Below are positions 1-7,808 of a DNA stretch of 64,000 nt, in pieces. The translations under genes were made by a program, and so were the position numbers. This DNA comes from Alphaproteobacteria bacterium (GTDB lineage: Bacteria > Pseudomonadota > Alphaproteobacteria > DSM-16000 > Inquilinaceae), in assembly GCA_028281925.1 (NCBI GenBank), contig JANQIX010000030.1, positions 1 to 64,000 on the forward strand. The letters are read 5' to 3'. A model generated the notes under the pieces. That model made no database searches, had not been told where the DNA came from, and worked only from the letters and a program-made list of their open reading frames with translations. How positions within the stretch are numbered: the stretch's first letter is position 1; each line of letters begins with the position of its first letter.

Positions 1-26
1 TTCTGGAAGGCAAGGACCGGGATCAT
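1..26 (-). CDS. possible start of a further gene, cut by the window edge
   Basis: An ATG overlaps the stop codon of the 43-residue peptide in an ATGA arrangement and opens a frame reading MIPVLAFQ to the window edge. Eight codons are too few to name a family. The overlap suggests translational coupling to the peptide gene upstream, so a third member of the small operon probably lies to the left of this window. Confidence 0.25.
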
Positions 27-154
27 AACGCCCCCGGCGTCGAGGTTGCCCAGAAGAACCCCGCCCAAAGCGCCGCCACAATCAGCGCCGCGCCGGCCAA
101 ACGGGGGCCTGCGCCGAGGAGGAGCAGGCGGAGCGTCGATGGCGGCACTTTCAT
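23..154 (-). CDS. 43-residue single-pass membrane peptide
   Basis: The ATG overlaps the TGA of the Fur-like fragment (ATGA) and the stop overlaps another ATG, so this short frame sits in a tightly coupled string. The translation starts MKVPPSTLRLLLL and holds one hydrophobic stretch from about residue 8 to 33, ending WATSTPGAL. It would be a tiny inner-membrane protein. No family is recognised. The tight overlaps on both sides are the main argument that it is real; its size is the main argument against. Confidence 0.35.
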   Translation of the reverse strand: MKVPPSTLRLLLLGAGPRLAGAALIVAALWAGFFWATSTPGAL

Positions 155-351
155 GCGGAGACCTGCCCTCGCTCAATCAATGCTGTCAGCGCAGGGAAGA
201 TTGTCGGGGGCGCGATTTTCGGTTTGGATTGGCGCAGCTCCCCAAGGACGCCGGAGGCGGACAGGGGGCTTCGATGCCGACGCAAGATGGTGAGCTCATC
301 CGCCTGCGCCTTCTCTCTTCGCCTGCTCACCGAGGTTCTCCTCCCCATCAC
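151..351 (-). CDS. Fur/Zur-family winged-helix domain, truncated
   Basis: The 66 residues match the DNA-binding half of Fur-family regulators: a helix ending HRSPLSASGVLGELR followed by KIAPPTIFPALTALIERG, which parallels the usual APPTVYRAL recognition helix and the LxxxGLV wing. Family members are about 140-170 residues long; here the frame stops right after the wing, so the metal-binding and dimerisation half is absent. A GTG directly before the ATG could also start it. It lies just downstream of a Zur-box-like palindrome and its stop overlaps the next small frame. It is either a degraded zur gene or a stand-alone winged-helix domain; a frameshift is not evident, since the sequence after the stop encodes a hydrophobic peptide rather than the missing domain. 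Confidence 0.45.
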   Translation of the reverse strand: MMGRRTSVSRRREKAQADELTILRRHRSPLSASGVLGELRQSKPKIAPPTIFPALTALIERGQVSA

Positions 352-364
352 GCAAGCCTTGTGT

Positions 365-381
365 ATGTTATGTTATAACAT
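365..381. promoter_or_regulatory. Zur-box-like operator
   Basis: ATGTTAT-gtt-ATAACAT is a perfect 7-3-7 inverted repeat. Alphaproteobacterial Zur operators are built on ATGTTATA..TATAACAT-type palindromes, so the match in sequence and symmetry is good. It sits about 10-15 bases before the start of the Fur-like fragment on the minus strand, where it would control that transcript in response to zinc. The assignment to Zur rather than another Fur-family regulator is inference. Confidence 0.55.
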
Positions 382-456
382 AGCGCAATACATCTCGCGC
401 AACTGGATTTCGGGAAAGCGCCAGCGAGCCGGCGGACGGCTCGGAAGCTCATCCAA

Positions 457-792
457 CTATGCAACTCCCAAGAATGCGGTCTCGTCGACGGCAAAGATTC
501 CGTCCGCCGTGCGGAAACACCCCTGCCGCTCGACGATGCCGTCACCGGTGGGCGACACCATGGTCTGCAGCGAGAGAGCCATGGCGAGCAAGAGATGGGT
601 GACTGCGCTCTCTGCGAAGGAGGCCAGGGTCTCAGTGACTTCGTCCGCCACATGCTTGCCGAGCCTGTCGGCGGAAGTACCGAGCATGCGGTTGTCCGGC
701 ATGCTCCGGAAATCGGACACAACCAGCGCTATGAGGATGCCTGCTCTGACTTCCAACCGGTCGCCGCTCGCAGAGATGCGGCTGCCGGCCAC
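457..792 (-). CDS. hypothetical protein, doubtful
   Basis: This GTG-started frame of 111 residues is bounded upstream by an in-frame TAA five codons before the start. The protein has a plausible amphipathic helix in the middle (ADRLGKHVADEVTETLASF) and no recognisable motif. The opposite strand is also open over the same stretch, so coding potential is uncertain. It ends about 75 bases before the Zur-box-like palindrome. Confidence 0.3.
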   Translation of the reverse strand: MAGSRISASGDRLEVRAGILIALVVSDFRSMPDNRMLGTSADRLGKHVADEVTETLASFAESAVTHLLLAMALSLQTMVSPTGDGIVERQGCFRTADGIFAVDETAFLGVA

Positions 793-882
793 AGGAAGAA
801 GTGCTTACGAGACAGGGAAGCTGACGACAAACCGCCATACCGGAATGGCATCAAGCGAGTGCTTCCTGCCGGCCTTCAACCC

Positions 883-1863
883 CTACGGGATCGAGAACGT
901 GGTCACCCCTCGCCGTTGGTTCGGCGTCAGCACGCCGTTGTAGTACCGCTCCTCATCCCCGATGCGCACGCGCACGCGGTACGGGGTCGGGTCCGGGGCG
1001 CCGTGGTTGGCGTAGTGGTGGACCTCGACGCGGAACTGGCCCGGCGGGGCGTTGGTGCCCCAACTGATGTTCTCCACCGGGTTGCGGGTCTGCGGGCCAC
1101 CGCCGTTGGCATCCACGTCCAGCCGGCCGCCGCAGCCCTGCATTTCCACGTATGAGATGCGCCGGCCGTTGGGGCAGATGATGTGCAGGTCGATGTCGTT
1201 CACATTGTCCCAGATCAGCGTGACCATGACCTCGCGGTCCTGCACACCCTCGCGATCCAGTCGGCGGTCGTACTCGCTATCGGCCGGCGGGGGTGGAGGC
1301 GGAGGCTGAGGCTGTGGCTCTGGTTCCGGTGGCGGGGGTGGTGGCGGCGGCGGTTCCGGCCGCGGCGGGGCCGGCGGGCGGACTACCGGCGGCGGCGGGA
1401 CGAATTCCGGTTCCGGCTCGGGCTCAACGACGGGCTCCGGCTCTACCACGGGCTCGGGCACCGGCTCCGGTTCGGGTTCCGGAGGGGGCGGCGGCTCTGG
1501 CTCGGGGACTGGCTCCGGCTCGGGCGGGGGCTCCACCTGAGCCACCACGATCGGCGGTGGTTCCGGCCGCGGGCAGTTCGGTGCGTCGATCAGCGTCAGG
1601 CGCAGGTCGTCCAGCCGGCGGCGCAGCGCAGCTTCGCGCAGCTGTTCCCGATCAAGCGTCAGGTCGTCCGCCGGCACCTCGGCGGCTGCCGGGCAGAACA
1701 GCAGGAACGGGCGAAAGCCCGGCAGGGCGAGGCCGCAGGCCGGCACCACGGCGAAGGCGATACCGGCCAAAAGGAAGCTCAGCAGCACCCAGAGCCCGAG
1801 GGCCAGCCAGGAGGGGCGCCGCCGCGCCTCCGCGCCCGCGGTATGGGGGGCGGTCTGGCTCAT
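883..1863 (-). CDS. membrane-anchored Pro/Glu-rich protein with C-terminal DUF2135 domain
   Basis: I chose the ATG giving MSQTAPHTAG (326 residues); an upstream GTG would add 13. Residues about 16-45 form one transmembrane segment (LALGLWVLLSFLLAGIAFAV). A long linker of PEPEP and PPPP repeats follows, suited to crossing the periplasm. The C-terminal ~115 residues match DUF2135 (YfaP-like): MVTLIWDNVNDIDLHIICPNG, then GGRLDVDANG and NPVENISWG, ending in a beta-rich stretch. Such domains are beta-sandwiches of unknown biochemical role, often in cell-surface proteins. The next gene upstream in the same direction is a paralog with the same layout about 100 bases away, so the two probably form an operon. 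Confidence 0.8.
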   Translation of the reverse strand: MSQTAPHTAGAEARRRPSWLALGLWVLLSFLLAGIAFAVVPACGLALPGFRPFLLFCPAAAEVPADDLTLDREQLREAALRRRLDDLRLTLIDAPNCPRPEPPPIVVAQVEPPPEPEPVPEPEPPPPPEPEPEPVPEPVVEPEPVVEPEPEPEFVPPPPVVRPPAPPRPEPPPPPPPPPEPEPQPQPPPPPPPADSEYDRRLDREGVQDREVMVTLIWDNVNDIDLHIICPNGRRISYVEMQGCGGRLDVDANGGGPQTRNPVENISWGTNAPPGQFRVEVHHYANHGAPDPTPYRVRVRIGDEERYYNGVLTPNQRRGVTTFSIP

Positions 1864-1967
1864 GGCACCTTGTAACCGGCTCCTGGCAGAACGCGTAAAC
1901 ACCCTGATGCGGCTGCCATCGCCCCCTCGCTCAGGCTTCGATCCATCGCTCTCGCGGTCCCTCGCGG

Positions 1968-3095
1968 CTACGGCACGGTGAATTCGGTGACGATGGTGCG
2001 GCCGTTTGGCCCCAACACGCCGGCATGGAACGTCTCTCGCTCGCCGACACGCACGCGCAGGCGGAAGCGCGTCGGGTCCGGCGCGCCGTGATTATCAAAA
2101 TGGCGTACCTCCACCCGGTATCGGCCCGGTGCGGGGTTGGTCCAGCTGACATTCTCGATCGGCGATGAGGTCTCGGGGCCGGGGCCGTTGGAGTCCACAT
2201 CCAGCTGCCCACCGCAAGCGGCCATGTTGGCATAATAGATCGGCACGCCGCTTGGGCAGAGCACGTGCAGGTCGAGATCGTTCACATTGTCCCAGATCAG
2301 CGTGACCATGACGTCGCGCGGCGGCACCCCGACGCGGTCCAGCCGCCGGTCATAGTCGATGGACTGTGGTGAGCGGGCGGGCGGCAGCGCGGGCTCGACG
2401 CGCGCTGGGGCCGGGGCCGGCTGCGGAGTGGGCTGGGGTGCCGGTTGGGCTGCAGGTACCGCGACCGGCGGGCGCGGCGGCGGTGGCCGGGCCGGTGCCG
2501 CCGGGCGGCGGACAGGGCGCGGCGGCAGGTAGTCCGGAGACGGTTCGGGGCGCAGCACGGCGACCTCGATCTGCGGTTCCGGTTCCGGTGCGCGCGCCTG
2601 TGGGGCGGGCAACACCGCCTCGGCGATCCCTGGCTCAGGCTCGGGCTCAGGGTCCGGCGCCTCGGGCGGTGGCGGAATGCGCGCCGGCGTGGGTTCGGGC
2701 TGGATCACCGCCGGCAGTTCGGGCAGTGGCGCGGGCTCGGGCAGCGTTGCCACTTCGACTGGCACGACCTCCTCCAGGTCCAGCGCCAGAGTTGGCGGGA
2801 TCGGGCAGTCGGGCGCGATCGCCATGGCCAGCCTCAGGCTGTCAAGCCGGTGGTCCAGCGCGCGCTGGCGCTGTTGCTCGCGCACCAGATTCCGGTCCGG
2901 CCGGTCGGGCGGCGACACGCCGGGGCAGAACCACAGCAAGGTCTGGCCGCCGGGGGTGGAAAAGCCGCAAGCCGGCACGATCAACGCCGCCATGCCCGCC
3001 AGCATCAAGGCCAACAGCAGCCACAGCCCTGCGGTCAGCCAGACGGGCCCGGATCTCCGGTGTCCACCATCCGCTGCCGTGTGCGTTCCCGCCAT
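1968..3095 (-). CDS. membrane-anchored Pro-rich protein with C-terminal DUF2135 domain (paralog)
   Basis: The likely start is the ATG giving MAGTHTAADGG (375 residues); the frame extends further upstream but that part looks non-coding. One transmembrane helix (LTAGLWLLLALMLAGMAAL) is followed by a conserved CG motif (VPACGFSTPG, compare VPACGLALPG in the neighbour), a helical stretch, a Pro/Ala/Glu-rich linker and a DUF2135 domain (MVTLIWDNVNDLDLHVLCPSG, GGQLDVDSNGPGPE, SPIENVSWTN). It is a clear tandem duplicate of the downstream gene. The linker differs in composition (Ala/Arg richer), while both ends are conserved, so the anchor and the outer domain are probably under selection and the linker is not. 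Confidence 0.8.
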   Translation of the reverse strand: MAGTHTAADGGHRRSGPVWLTAGLWLLLALMLAGMAALIVPACGFSTPGGQTLLWFCPGVSPPDRPDRNLVREQQRQRALDHRLDSLRLAMAIAPDCPIPPTLALDLEEVVPVEVATLPEPAPLPELPAVIQPEPTPARIPPPPEAPDPEPEPEPGIAEAVLPAPQARAPEPEPQIEVAVLRPEPSPDYLPPRPVRRPAAPARPPPPRPPVAVPAAQPAPQPTPQPAPAPARVEPALPPARSPQSIDYDRRLDRVGVPPRDVMVTLIWDNVNDLDLHVLCPSGVPIYYANMAACGGQLDVDSNGPGPETSSPIENVSWTNPAPGRYRVEVRHFDNHGAPDPTRFRLRVRVGERETFHAGVLGPNGRTIVTEFTVP

Positions 3096-3277
3096 GGGCC
3101 CATCCGGTTTGCGCGCGGCGGCATCAGAGCCGCCCCGTCCGTATGGTCTGCTATGCCGCGCCCGGGCATTGCCCGGACAATCGGTCCCTTTATCAAACCG
3201 GGACTTTACGCTTTCCTTGCGGCGAAATGTGCGGCCTTTGCGGCAGCGAGACGGCCACAACAAGGAAGGAGCCCCCG

Positions 3278-3565
3278 ATGGCGGCTTATATCATCGCCCA
3301 GATCGACATCACCGACCCCGACGCTTACGAAGGCTACAAGGCGCAGGTGCCAGCCCTGATCGAGAAGTACGGCGGCGACTACCTGGCGCGCGGCGGCGCG
3401 GTGGAGGTGCTGGAGGGCGAGTGGTCCATGCCGCGCACCATCATCCTGAGGTTCGACAGCATGGAGGTCGCACGCGCCTGGTACACGGCGGAGGAGTATC
3501 AGCCGGTGAAGGCGCTGCGCCAGGCGGCCTCCAATGGCAATATCGTGCTGATCGAAGGCGTCTAG
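3278..3565 (+). CDS. DUF1330 family protein
   Basis: The 95-residue product begins MAAYIIAQIDITDPDAY and contains the family features YLARGG, LEGEW and RTIILRFDSMEVARAWY. DUF1330 proteins are small ferredoxin-like (dimeric alpha-beta barrel) proteins; their function is generally unknown. A strong ribosome binding site AAGGAAGGAG lies 8-17 bases before the ATG and fixes the start. It is transcribed divergently from the DUF2135 pair. Confidence 0.9.
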   Translation: MAAYIIAQIDITDPDAYEGYKAQVPALIEKYGGDYLARGGAVEVLEGEWSMPRTIILRFDSMEVARAWYTAEEYQPVKALRQAASNGNIVLIEGV

Positions 3566-3620
3566 CGGCGCCGGCCGGCGCGATTGACAAGGGCGGCTGG
3601 GCGGGCCGGTATGGGGCGCC

Positions 3621-4106
3621 ATGTCGACCCTCCACCGACTGTTCAAGGCCAGCCCGCTGCCGCGGCTGGGCTTCCACCTCTCGCAAGCCCTGACCAGGGT
3701 CCGCCGCCCAGTGACGCTGGGCGTTCGCACGGTTGTCTATGATGCCGACGGGCGGCTCTGCCTGATCCGCCACACCTATCGGCCCGGCTGGCACTTCCCC
3801 GGCGGCGGCGTGAAGCGCTGGGAGACGCTGGAACAGGCAGCCTTGCGTGAGACGCGGGAGGAAGCCGGCGTGGCGGCGGACCGGGCGGACCGTCTGATCG
3901 GCCTCTACGCCAATTTCCGGCCCGAACGCAGCGACCACGTTTTCCTCTATGAGATCCGCGATTGGCGCCCGGTGGCCATGCAGTCACTGGAAATCGCCGA
4001 GGTGGGGTTCTTCCCCGTCGACGACATGCCTGCCGATATCAGCGGCCCGACGCGGCGCCGGCTGGACGAAATGGCGGGCCGGAGGATCGCCGACGGATAT
4101 TGGTGA
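3621..4106 (+). CDS. Nudix hydrolase
   Basis: The 161-residue protein has a complete Nudix box at residues 62-84: G62, E68, R76-E77 and E80-E81-x-G83 fit GX5EX7REUXEEXGU. The family hydrolyses nucleoside diphosphates linked to another group, using Mg2+ held by the REXXEE glutamates. The N-terminal 30 residues are a basic helix, then the Nudix fold starts at VTLGVRTVVYDADG. The substrate cannot be told from sequence. It follows the DUF1330 gene by 55 bases and may share its transcript. Confidence 0.9.
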   Translation: MSTLHRLFKASPLPRLGFHLSQALTRVRRPVTLGVRTVVYDADGRLCLIRHTYRPGWHFPGGGVKRWETLEQAALRETREEAGVAADRADRLIGLYANFRPERSDHVFLYEIRDWRPVAMQSLEIAEVGFFPVDDMPADISGPTRRRLDEMAGRRIADGYW

Positions 4107-4254
4107 AGGCTCGTGACAACCGTCACTGAAGCCCGCAGCCGAACTGCGCACAGTGCCTGCTCAGTTTCCTTGGGCGGGAGATCTGGTGATGCGCGTTCGT
4201 GAGACCTGGGGCAGCGATCTCCCTTCTCCAGCAGTGGTTGGGAGCCTACCCGTG

Positions 4255-5340
4255 ATGGCCCGGATTGTTTCTGCCGTGCGGCTGGCGCGCACCTGCCTGG
4301 CCGCGCTGGCGCTTGCGGCCTGCGCATCGTCTGCGGCCATGGTGCTGCCGCCGCCGGGGCAAGACCCCCAGGCCGTGCGCGTCTTCTTCGCAACCGATCG
4401 TGTGGACCTGGGCTCGCCTGCCGCGGCCGATCGCTTCGCCGCCGTTGGCGGCGCGCTGACCTATGGTGCCGTGCATGTGCGCATGCCGGACGCCCACGCG
4501 GTCGGCGCCATCGAGGCGCCGTCGTTCTGGGATTTCGGCGCGTCGGAAGATCCGGCCCGGCACGTCATGCTGCACGACCCGGCGGAGATTCTGACGGAAG
4601 CGGCCTTCGCCGCGGCCGTCGGGGATGCCGCGTCCGGCGGCGTGCTGGTGGTGATCCACGGCTTCAACAAGACCTTCGCCGAAGCGGCGGAGTACGCGGC
4701 GCAGATCGCCTATGACCTGGATTTCCGCGGGCCCGTGGTCGCCTATAGCTGGCCTTCGGCCGGCGACATGATGCGCTATTCCGACGACGTGATTGCGGCA
4801 CGCGCGACCACGGCCCACCTGCAGCAGGTGCTGGGCCAGCTGGCCGAGACTGCGGGGTTGGGCCGCGCCCATGTGATCGTCCACAGCCTTGGCATCGTGC
4901 CGTTCCTGGGCGCCGTCGACGGCCTGGCGCGGCAGCAGGCCGGCGCCCAACCGATGCTGGGCCAAGTGGTGATGATGGCCCCCGATATGGGCTTCCGTGA
5001 ATTCGCCGACCATGCACCGTCGCTGCTGGCTTTGTCCGCGCAGGCCAGCCTTTACGTCTCCACCGGCGATCGGGCATTGGCCGTCAGCCGCGAATTCTTC
5101 CACGACGAACAGCGCGTGGGCGAGGTTCTCGCCGGCAGCGTGGCCGTAATCGACGGGATCGACACCATCGATGCCGGCCCGGTGGACGACAGCGACCTCG
5201 GCCATTCGTACTACCACAACAACCGCGCCGTGCTGGCGGATGTCTATCAGCTGATCGCCTGCGGCTGCGGGCCGGACGGCCGCTTCGGCCTGCGCCCGGT
5301 CGACACGGCCGCCGGCCGCTTCTGGCACTTCGCCCACTGA
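4255..5340 (+). CDS. DUF900-type alpha/beta hydrolase, predicted lipoprotein
   Basis: The start at 4255 (MARIVSAVRLART, 361 residues) is preferred because it follows GGGAG and gives a lipoprotein signal: a hydrophobic helix ending LALAAC with Cys23 as the lipidation site. The mature protein has the DUF900 pattern: VFFATDR near the start, VLVVIHGFNKTF (oxyanion region) and the nucleophile elbow HSLG with Ser near residue 211. DUF900 proteins are alpha/beta-hydrolases, probably esterases; here it would be membrane-tethered in the periplasm. The substrate is unknown. Confidence 0.85.
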   Translation: MARIVSAVRLARTCLAALALAACASSAAMVLPPPGQDPQAVRVFFATDRVDLGSPAAADRFAAVGGALTYGAVHVRMPDAHAVGAIEAPSFWDFGASEDPARHVMLHDPAEILTEAAFAAAVGDAASGGVLVVIHGFNKTFAEAAEYAAQIAYDLDFRGPVVAYSWPSAGDMMRYSDDVIAARATTAHLQQVLGQLAETAGLGRAHVIVHSLGIVPFLGAVDGLARQQAGAQPMLGQVVMMAPDMGFREFADHAPSLLALSAQASLYVSTGDRALAVSREFFHDEQRVGEVLAGSVAVIDGIDTIDAGPVDDSDLGHSYYHNNRAVLADVYQLIACGCGPDGRFGLRPVDTAAGRFWHFAH

Positions 5341-5391
5341 CGGCGCCCGGCCCGCAGACCTTCGCAGTTCACCAGCCGCGCGTGCCCCCCG

Positions 5392-5480
5392 AGAGGTCCC
5401 CGCCTGCGCGGGGACGACGTGAAGGTCGTTCGAGTTCAGACACATCCATCCAAACGCGTCATGCCCGCCCAGGCGGGCAT
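5392..5480. repeat. two adjacent dispersed palindromic repeats
   Basis: GTCCCCGC-ctgc-GCGGGGAC at 5396-5415 is a perfect 8-bp stem, followed by GACG. ATGCCCGCC-ca-GGCGGGCAT at 5461-5480 is a perfect 9-bp stem. Elements of these two types are common intergenic repeats in high-GC alphaproteobacteria. A second copy of the first type is at 7761-7790. The surrounding 5341-5661 gap holds no other feature that I can see. Confidence 0.65.
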
Positions 5481-5661
5481 CTCCAGCCACCAATGCTTTC
5501 CCCGGCCCCACCCCCGGCGCATAGCCGCGGGCGTTCGCCCCGACCGTATCAGTGGACGAAGAGGGGCCGGCTTGCGTTTTCGCGCCGCCGTCTTTATGCC
5601 GGAAGTCGATGCCGTGTGCCGGCCGCGCACGGCACGCACCGTTGCCGGGTATGGTCTGCCC

Positions 5662-6327
5662 ATGGGCAAGTCGCTGCCGACCGACCTTGAACCGCTGGAT
5701 CGGTTCCTGATGTCCGACCAGTCGCCGCCCGACTGCATGCTGCTGTCGGACCTGGACGGCTTCCTGACCGGCCTGGTTGTCGGGCCTGAGCTGATTCTGC
5801 CCAGCGAGTGGCTGCCCGTGGTCTGGGGCGGGGATGAGCCGGAATTCGACAGCCTGGAACAGGCGCAGACGGTGCTGGGCGCCATCATGGCCCGCTACAA
5901 CGACATCGCGCGGGGGTTGGAGGAGGCGGAGGAAGAGCTTGCGCCGATCTATTGGCAGACCCGCGACGGCGAGGTGGTGATGGCAGACTGGGCCAGCGGC
6001 TTCATGGAGGCCGTGGGCCTGCGCGCCGACACCTGGCTTGAACTGATCAACGATGACGAGGCGGGCGTGCTGTTGGTCCCCATCCTGGCGCTCTGTGCGG
6101 ATGAGGAAGACAACGACGTCTTGGATATCGACTTGTCCGAAGACCCCGAGGCCGCGCGCGAAGTGGGCGCCATGCTGCCCAAATGCGTCGCCGCCATCCA
6201 CGAATACTGGCGCGACCGCCGCCAGTCGGCGGCGGAGACGATCATGGCCACCAGCGTGGCGCCGGACGCCCCGTGCCCTTGTGGATCGGGCAAGGTGTAT
6301 AAGGACTGCCACGGGGTACGGCACTGA
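5662..6327 (+). CDS. UPF0149 (YecA/YgfB) family protein with C-terminal SEC-C motif
   Basis: The 221-residue product from the ATG at 5662 starts MGKSLPTDLEPLDRFL and has the UPF0149 signature LSDLDGFLTGLVVGPELILPSEWLPVVW. The tail is a SEC-C zinc motif, CPCGSGKVYKDCH, with C205, C207, C216 and H217 as ligands, as at the end of SecA. The role of the YecA-type family is not settled. The frame stays open upstream through the repeat region, but MGKSL is where family similarity begins. It is followed by a MNT antitoxin-like gene. Confidence 0.85.
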   Translation: MGKSLPTDLEPLDRFLMSDQSPPDCMLLSDLDGFLTGLVVGPELILPSEWLPVVWGGDEPEFDSLEQAQTVLGAIMARYNDIARGLEEAEEELAPIYWQTRDGEVVMADWASGFMEAVGLRADTWLELINDDEAGVLLVPILALCADEEDNDVLDIDLSEDPEAAREVGAMLPKCVAAIHEYWRDRRQSAAETIMATSVAPDAPCPCGSGKVYKDCHGVRH

Positions 6328-6386
6328 GGGCGTGTTCGTTGTGCCGGGCCTGATGGCTGGGCCGACGCCCGAGGAGGCTGGCACAC

Positions 6387-6695
6387 ATGGCAACAACCCA
6401 ACCCCTGTTCCCTGACCCGGAGGCGCTGGCAGCGATCTGCCGGCGGCACCGAGTCAGGCGCCTCTCAGTCTTCGGATCCATGCTCAGAGGTGAAACGCGA
6501 CCTGACAGCGATGTGGATCTGCTGGTGGAGTTCGAACCAGATGCCAAACCGGGCTTGCTCGGCTTGGCGCAGATCGAGCTGAGTCTTTCGTCTCTGTTGA
6601 ACGGACGCAAGGTAGACCTGCGAACGGCTGAGGATCTGAGCCGCCATTTCCGCGACGAAGTCGTCCGCACGGCGCACCCGCAATATGCAGCCTGA
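6387..6695 (+). CDS. MNT-type nucleotidyltransferase, antitoxin of a HEPN/MNT pair
   Basis: The 102-residue protein has the minimal nucleotidyltransferase motif GS(30-31)-x-LRGE with D42 and D44 (SDVDLLVEF) and a later VDL strand. In HEPN/MNT toxin-antitoxin modules the MNT protein neutralises the HEPN RNase, in some systems by adding AMP to it. It overlaps the downstream HEPN reading frame by 11 bases, the normal layout of the module. The partner is interrupted, so this is probably an orphaned antitoxin. Confidence 0.85.
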   Translation: MATTQPLFPDPEALAAICRRHRVRRLSVFGSMLRGETRPDSDVDLLVEFEPDAKPGLLGLAQIELSLSSLLNGRKVDLRTAEDLSRHFRDEVVRTAHPQYAA

Positions 6696-7023
6696 CGATA
6701 TGATCCGCATTCGCCACATGATCGAAGCGGCGGAAGCCGCCGCGGGGTTCATCTCCGGCCGGCAGCGCCATGATCCCGATACCGATCAGATGCTGCTGTT
6801 CGCCCTGGTTCGCGCTATCGAGATCATTGGTGACGCGGCCGCGAAGGTCTCTCCGGAAACGCGGTAAGCACACCCTTCAGTACCGTGGCCCGTCATCGTC
6901 TCCATGCGCAATCGCCTGATTCACGCCTATTTCGACATCGACCGCGATATCGTCTGGACGACTGTTGTTCAAGAGCTACCCGTGCTTCTGGCACAGTTGC
7001 GAAGCACTGTGCCGAAACCTTGA
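6685..7023 (+). pseudogene. HEPN-domain (DUF86) toxin with an in-frame nonsense codon
   Basis: The frame opens [19 protein letters not shown] and runs to TAA at codon 61 (6865-6867). After the TAA the same frame continues without a shift: AHPSVPWPVIVSMRNRLIHAYFDIDRD, which carries the HEPN RNase motif Rx4H (R75, H80), and ends at TGA 7021-7023. The full 112 codons match the normal size of HEPN partners of MNT. A single change, for example CAA to TAA, explains the break. The truncated 60-residue product lacks the catalytic motif, so the toxin should be inactive unless the stop is read through. Confidence 0.85.
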
Positions 7024-7124
7024 TCGATTGCGACGACAGGCAGGCGCAGCAATCGTGTGCAAAATCCCAGGTCGTGAACTCTACATCAGCCCTTATCAGC
7101 ATTGGCTTCCAGCCACCGCCTCGC

Positions 7125-7556
7125 CTACTCCCCCATCTCCTGGATCTGTCTCAAGCTGGGGTTTTGGACCATCTGATGGATGGCGGGGTTGGCGCGGCTC
7201 ATGCAATCCATCATCTCGCCGAGGTTGATGCGGCTCACGGCCTCGAACATTCGGCGGCGGGCCTGGGGCGAGAGGTCGTCGATGCGGTCGAGTGCCTGGG
7301 CCTGGGGGTTGCCGCCGCCCATGACACTGAAGCCGACTTCCATCATCATCGACATCAGTTCCTCGTCGTCGCTCATCGCCTCAAGCATCGGACGGACGCA
7401 GTCGCAGGCCTCCGGTGACAGGTCGCAGGACTGCTGCAGCATCGGGTTCAGGTCGCTGCGCGCTATGGCGCCGCCGCCGTCCACCGTGGTTTCGTTGAGC
7501 ACGAAATAGATGCCAACAGCGCCCAGAAAGGCGATCAGCACGATCCGGAAGTCCAT
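7125..7556 (-). CDS. small membrane-anchored protein with CDC motif, unknown family
   Basis: From the ATG at 7556 (MDFRIVLIAFLGAVG, 143 residues) there is an N-terminal transmembrane helix and then a soluble, Met- and acid-rich domain. Cysteines fall in QSCDLSPEACDCVRPML and EMMDCMSRANP. The same arrangement (C...CDCLEPM...AMDCL) occurs in the exported protein encoded at 14059-14538, which suggests a small paralogous family with paired disulfides. A GGAG lies about 10 bases before the start. No known domain is recognised. Confidence 0.7.
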   Translation of the reverse strand: MDFRIVLIAFLGAVGIYFVLNETTVDGGGAIARSDLNPMLQQSCDLSPEACDCVRPMLEAMSDDEELMSMMMEVGFSVMGGGNPQAQALDRIDDLSPQARRRMFEAVSRINLGEMMDCMSRANPAIHQMVQNPSLRQIQEMGE

Positions 7557-7760
7557 CCTGCCCGCTCCAGATGTGTGGGATTTTCGGCAATGTTGCGCCA
7601 AATGCGGCTAGTGCCGCCCATGCAGTTCAATCTTAGCGTGCGGGTGCTAACGGACGATGAACGGTCGGGCGCTTCAGGGCGCGCGGTCGCACCCGATCGA
7701 ACCCACCGGCGTCACGGCTGCGAAGGCCGACATCTTGTGCCGCTAGGCTCTGCCGGTGTC

Positions 7761-7790
7761 ACGAGGTCCCCGCCTTCGCGGGGACGACGG
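7761..7790. repeat. dispersed palindromic repeat, second copy
   Basis: GTCCCCGC-cttc-GCGGGGAC at 7766-7785, inside ACGAGGTCCCCG...GGGGACGACGG, is nearly identical to the element at 5392-5420; only the loop differs. It sits just past the end of the cytochrome gene and could also act as a transcript-end hairpin there. Confidence 0.6.
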
Positions 7791-7808
7791 AGAGGGACGA
7801 CCCTTGGA

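Noticed and set aside
1183..1898. Long plus-strand frames rich in Arg/Gly opposite the first DUF2135 gene
   Set aside because: They are the mirror of the Pro/Glu stalk repeats.
4246..6396. A 716-codon open frame on the minus strand
   Set aside because: It is antisense to the DUF900 lipoprotein and UPF0149 genes, both with clear domains; GC-rich codon bias leaves the opposite strand open. The translation is His/Arg-rich and low-complexity.
5392..7790. CRISPR-like repeats
   Set aside because: Copies are only two to three, more than 2 kb apart and palindromic in themselves; there are no regularly spaced spacers and no cas gene.
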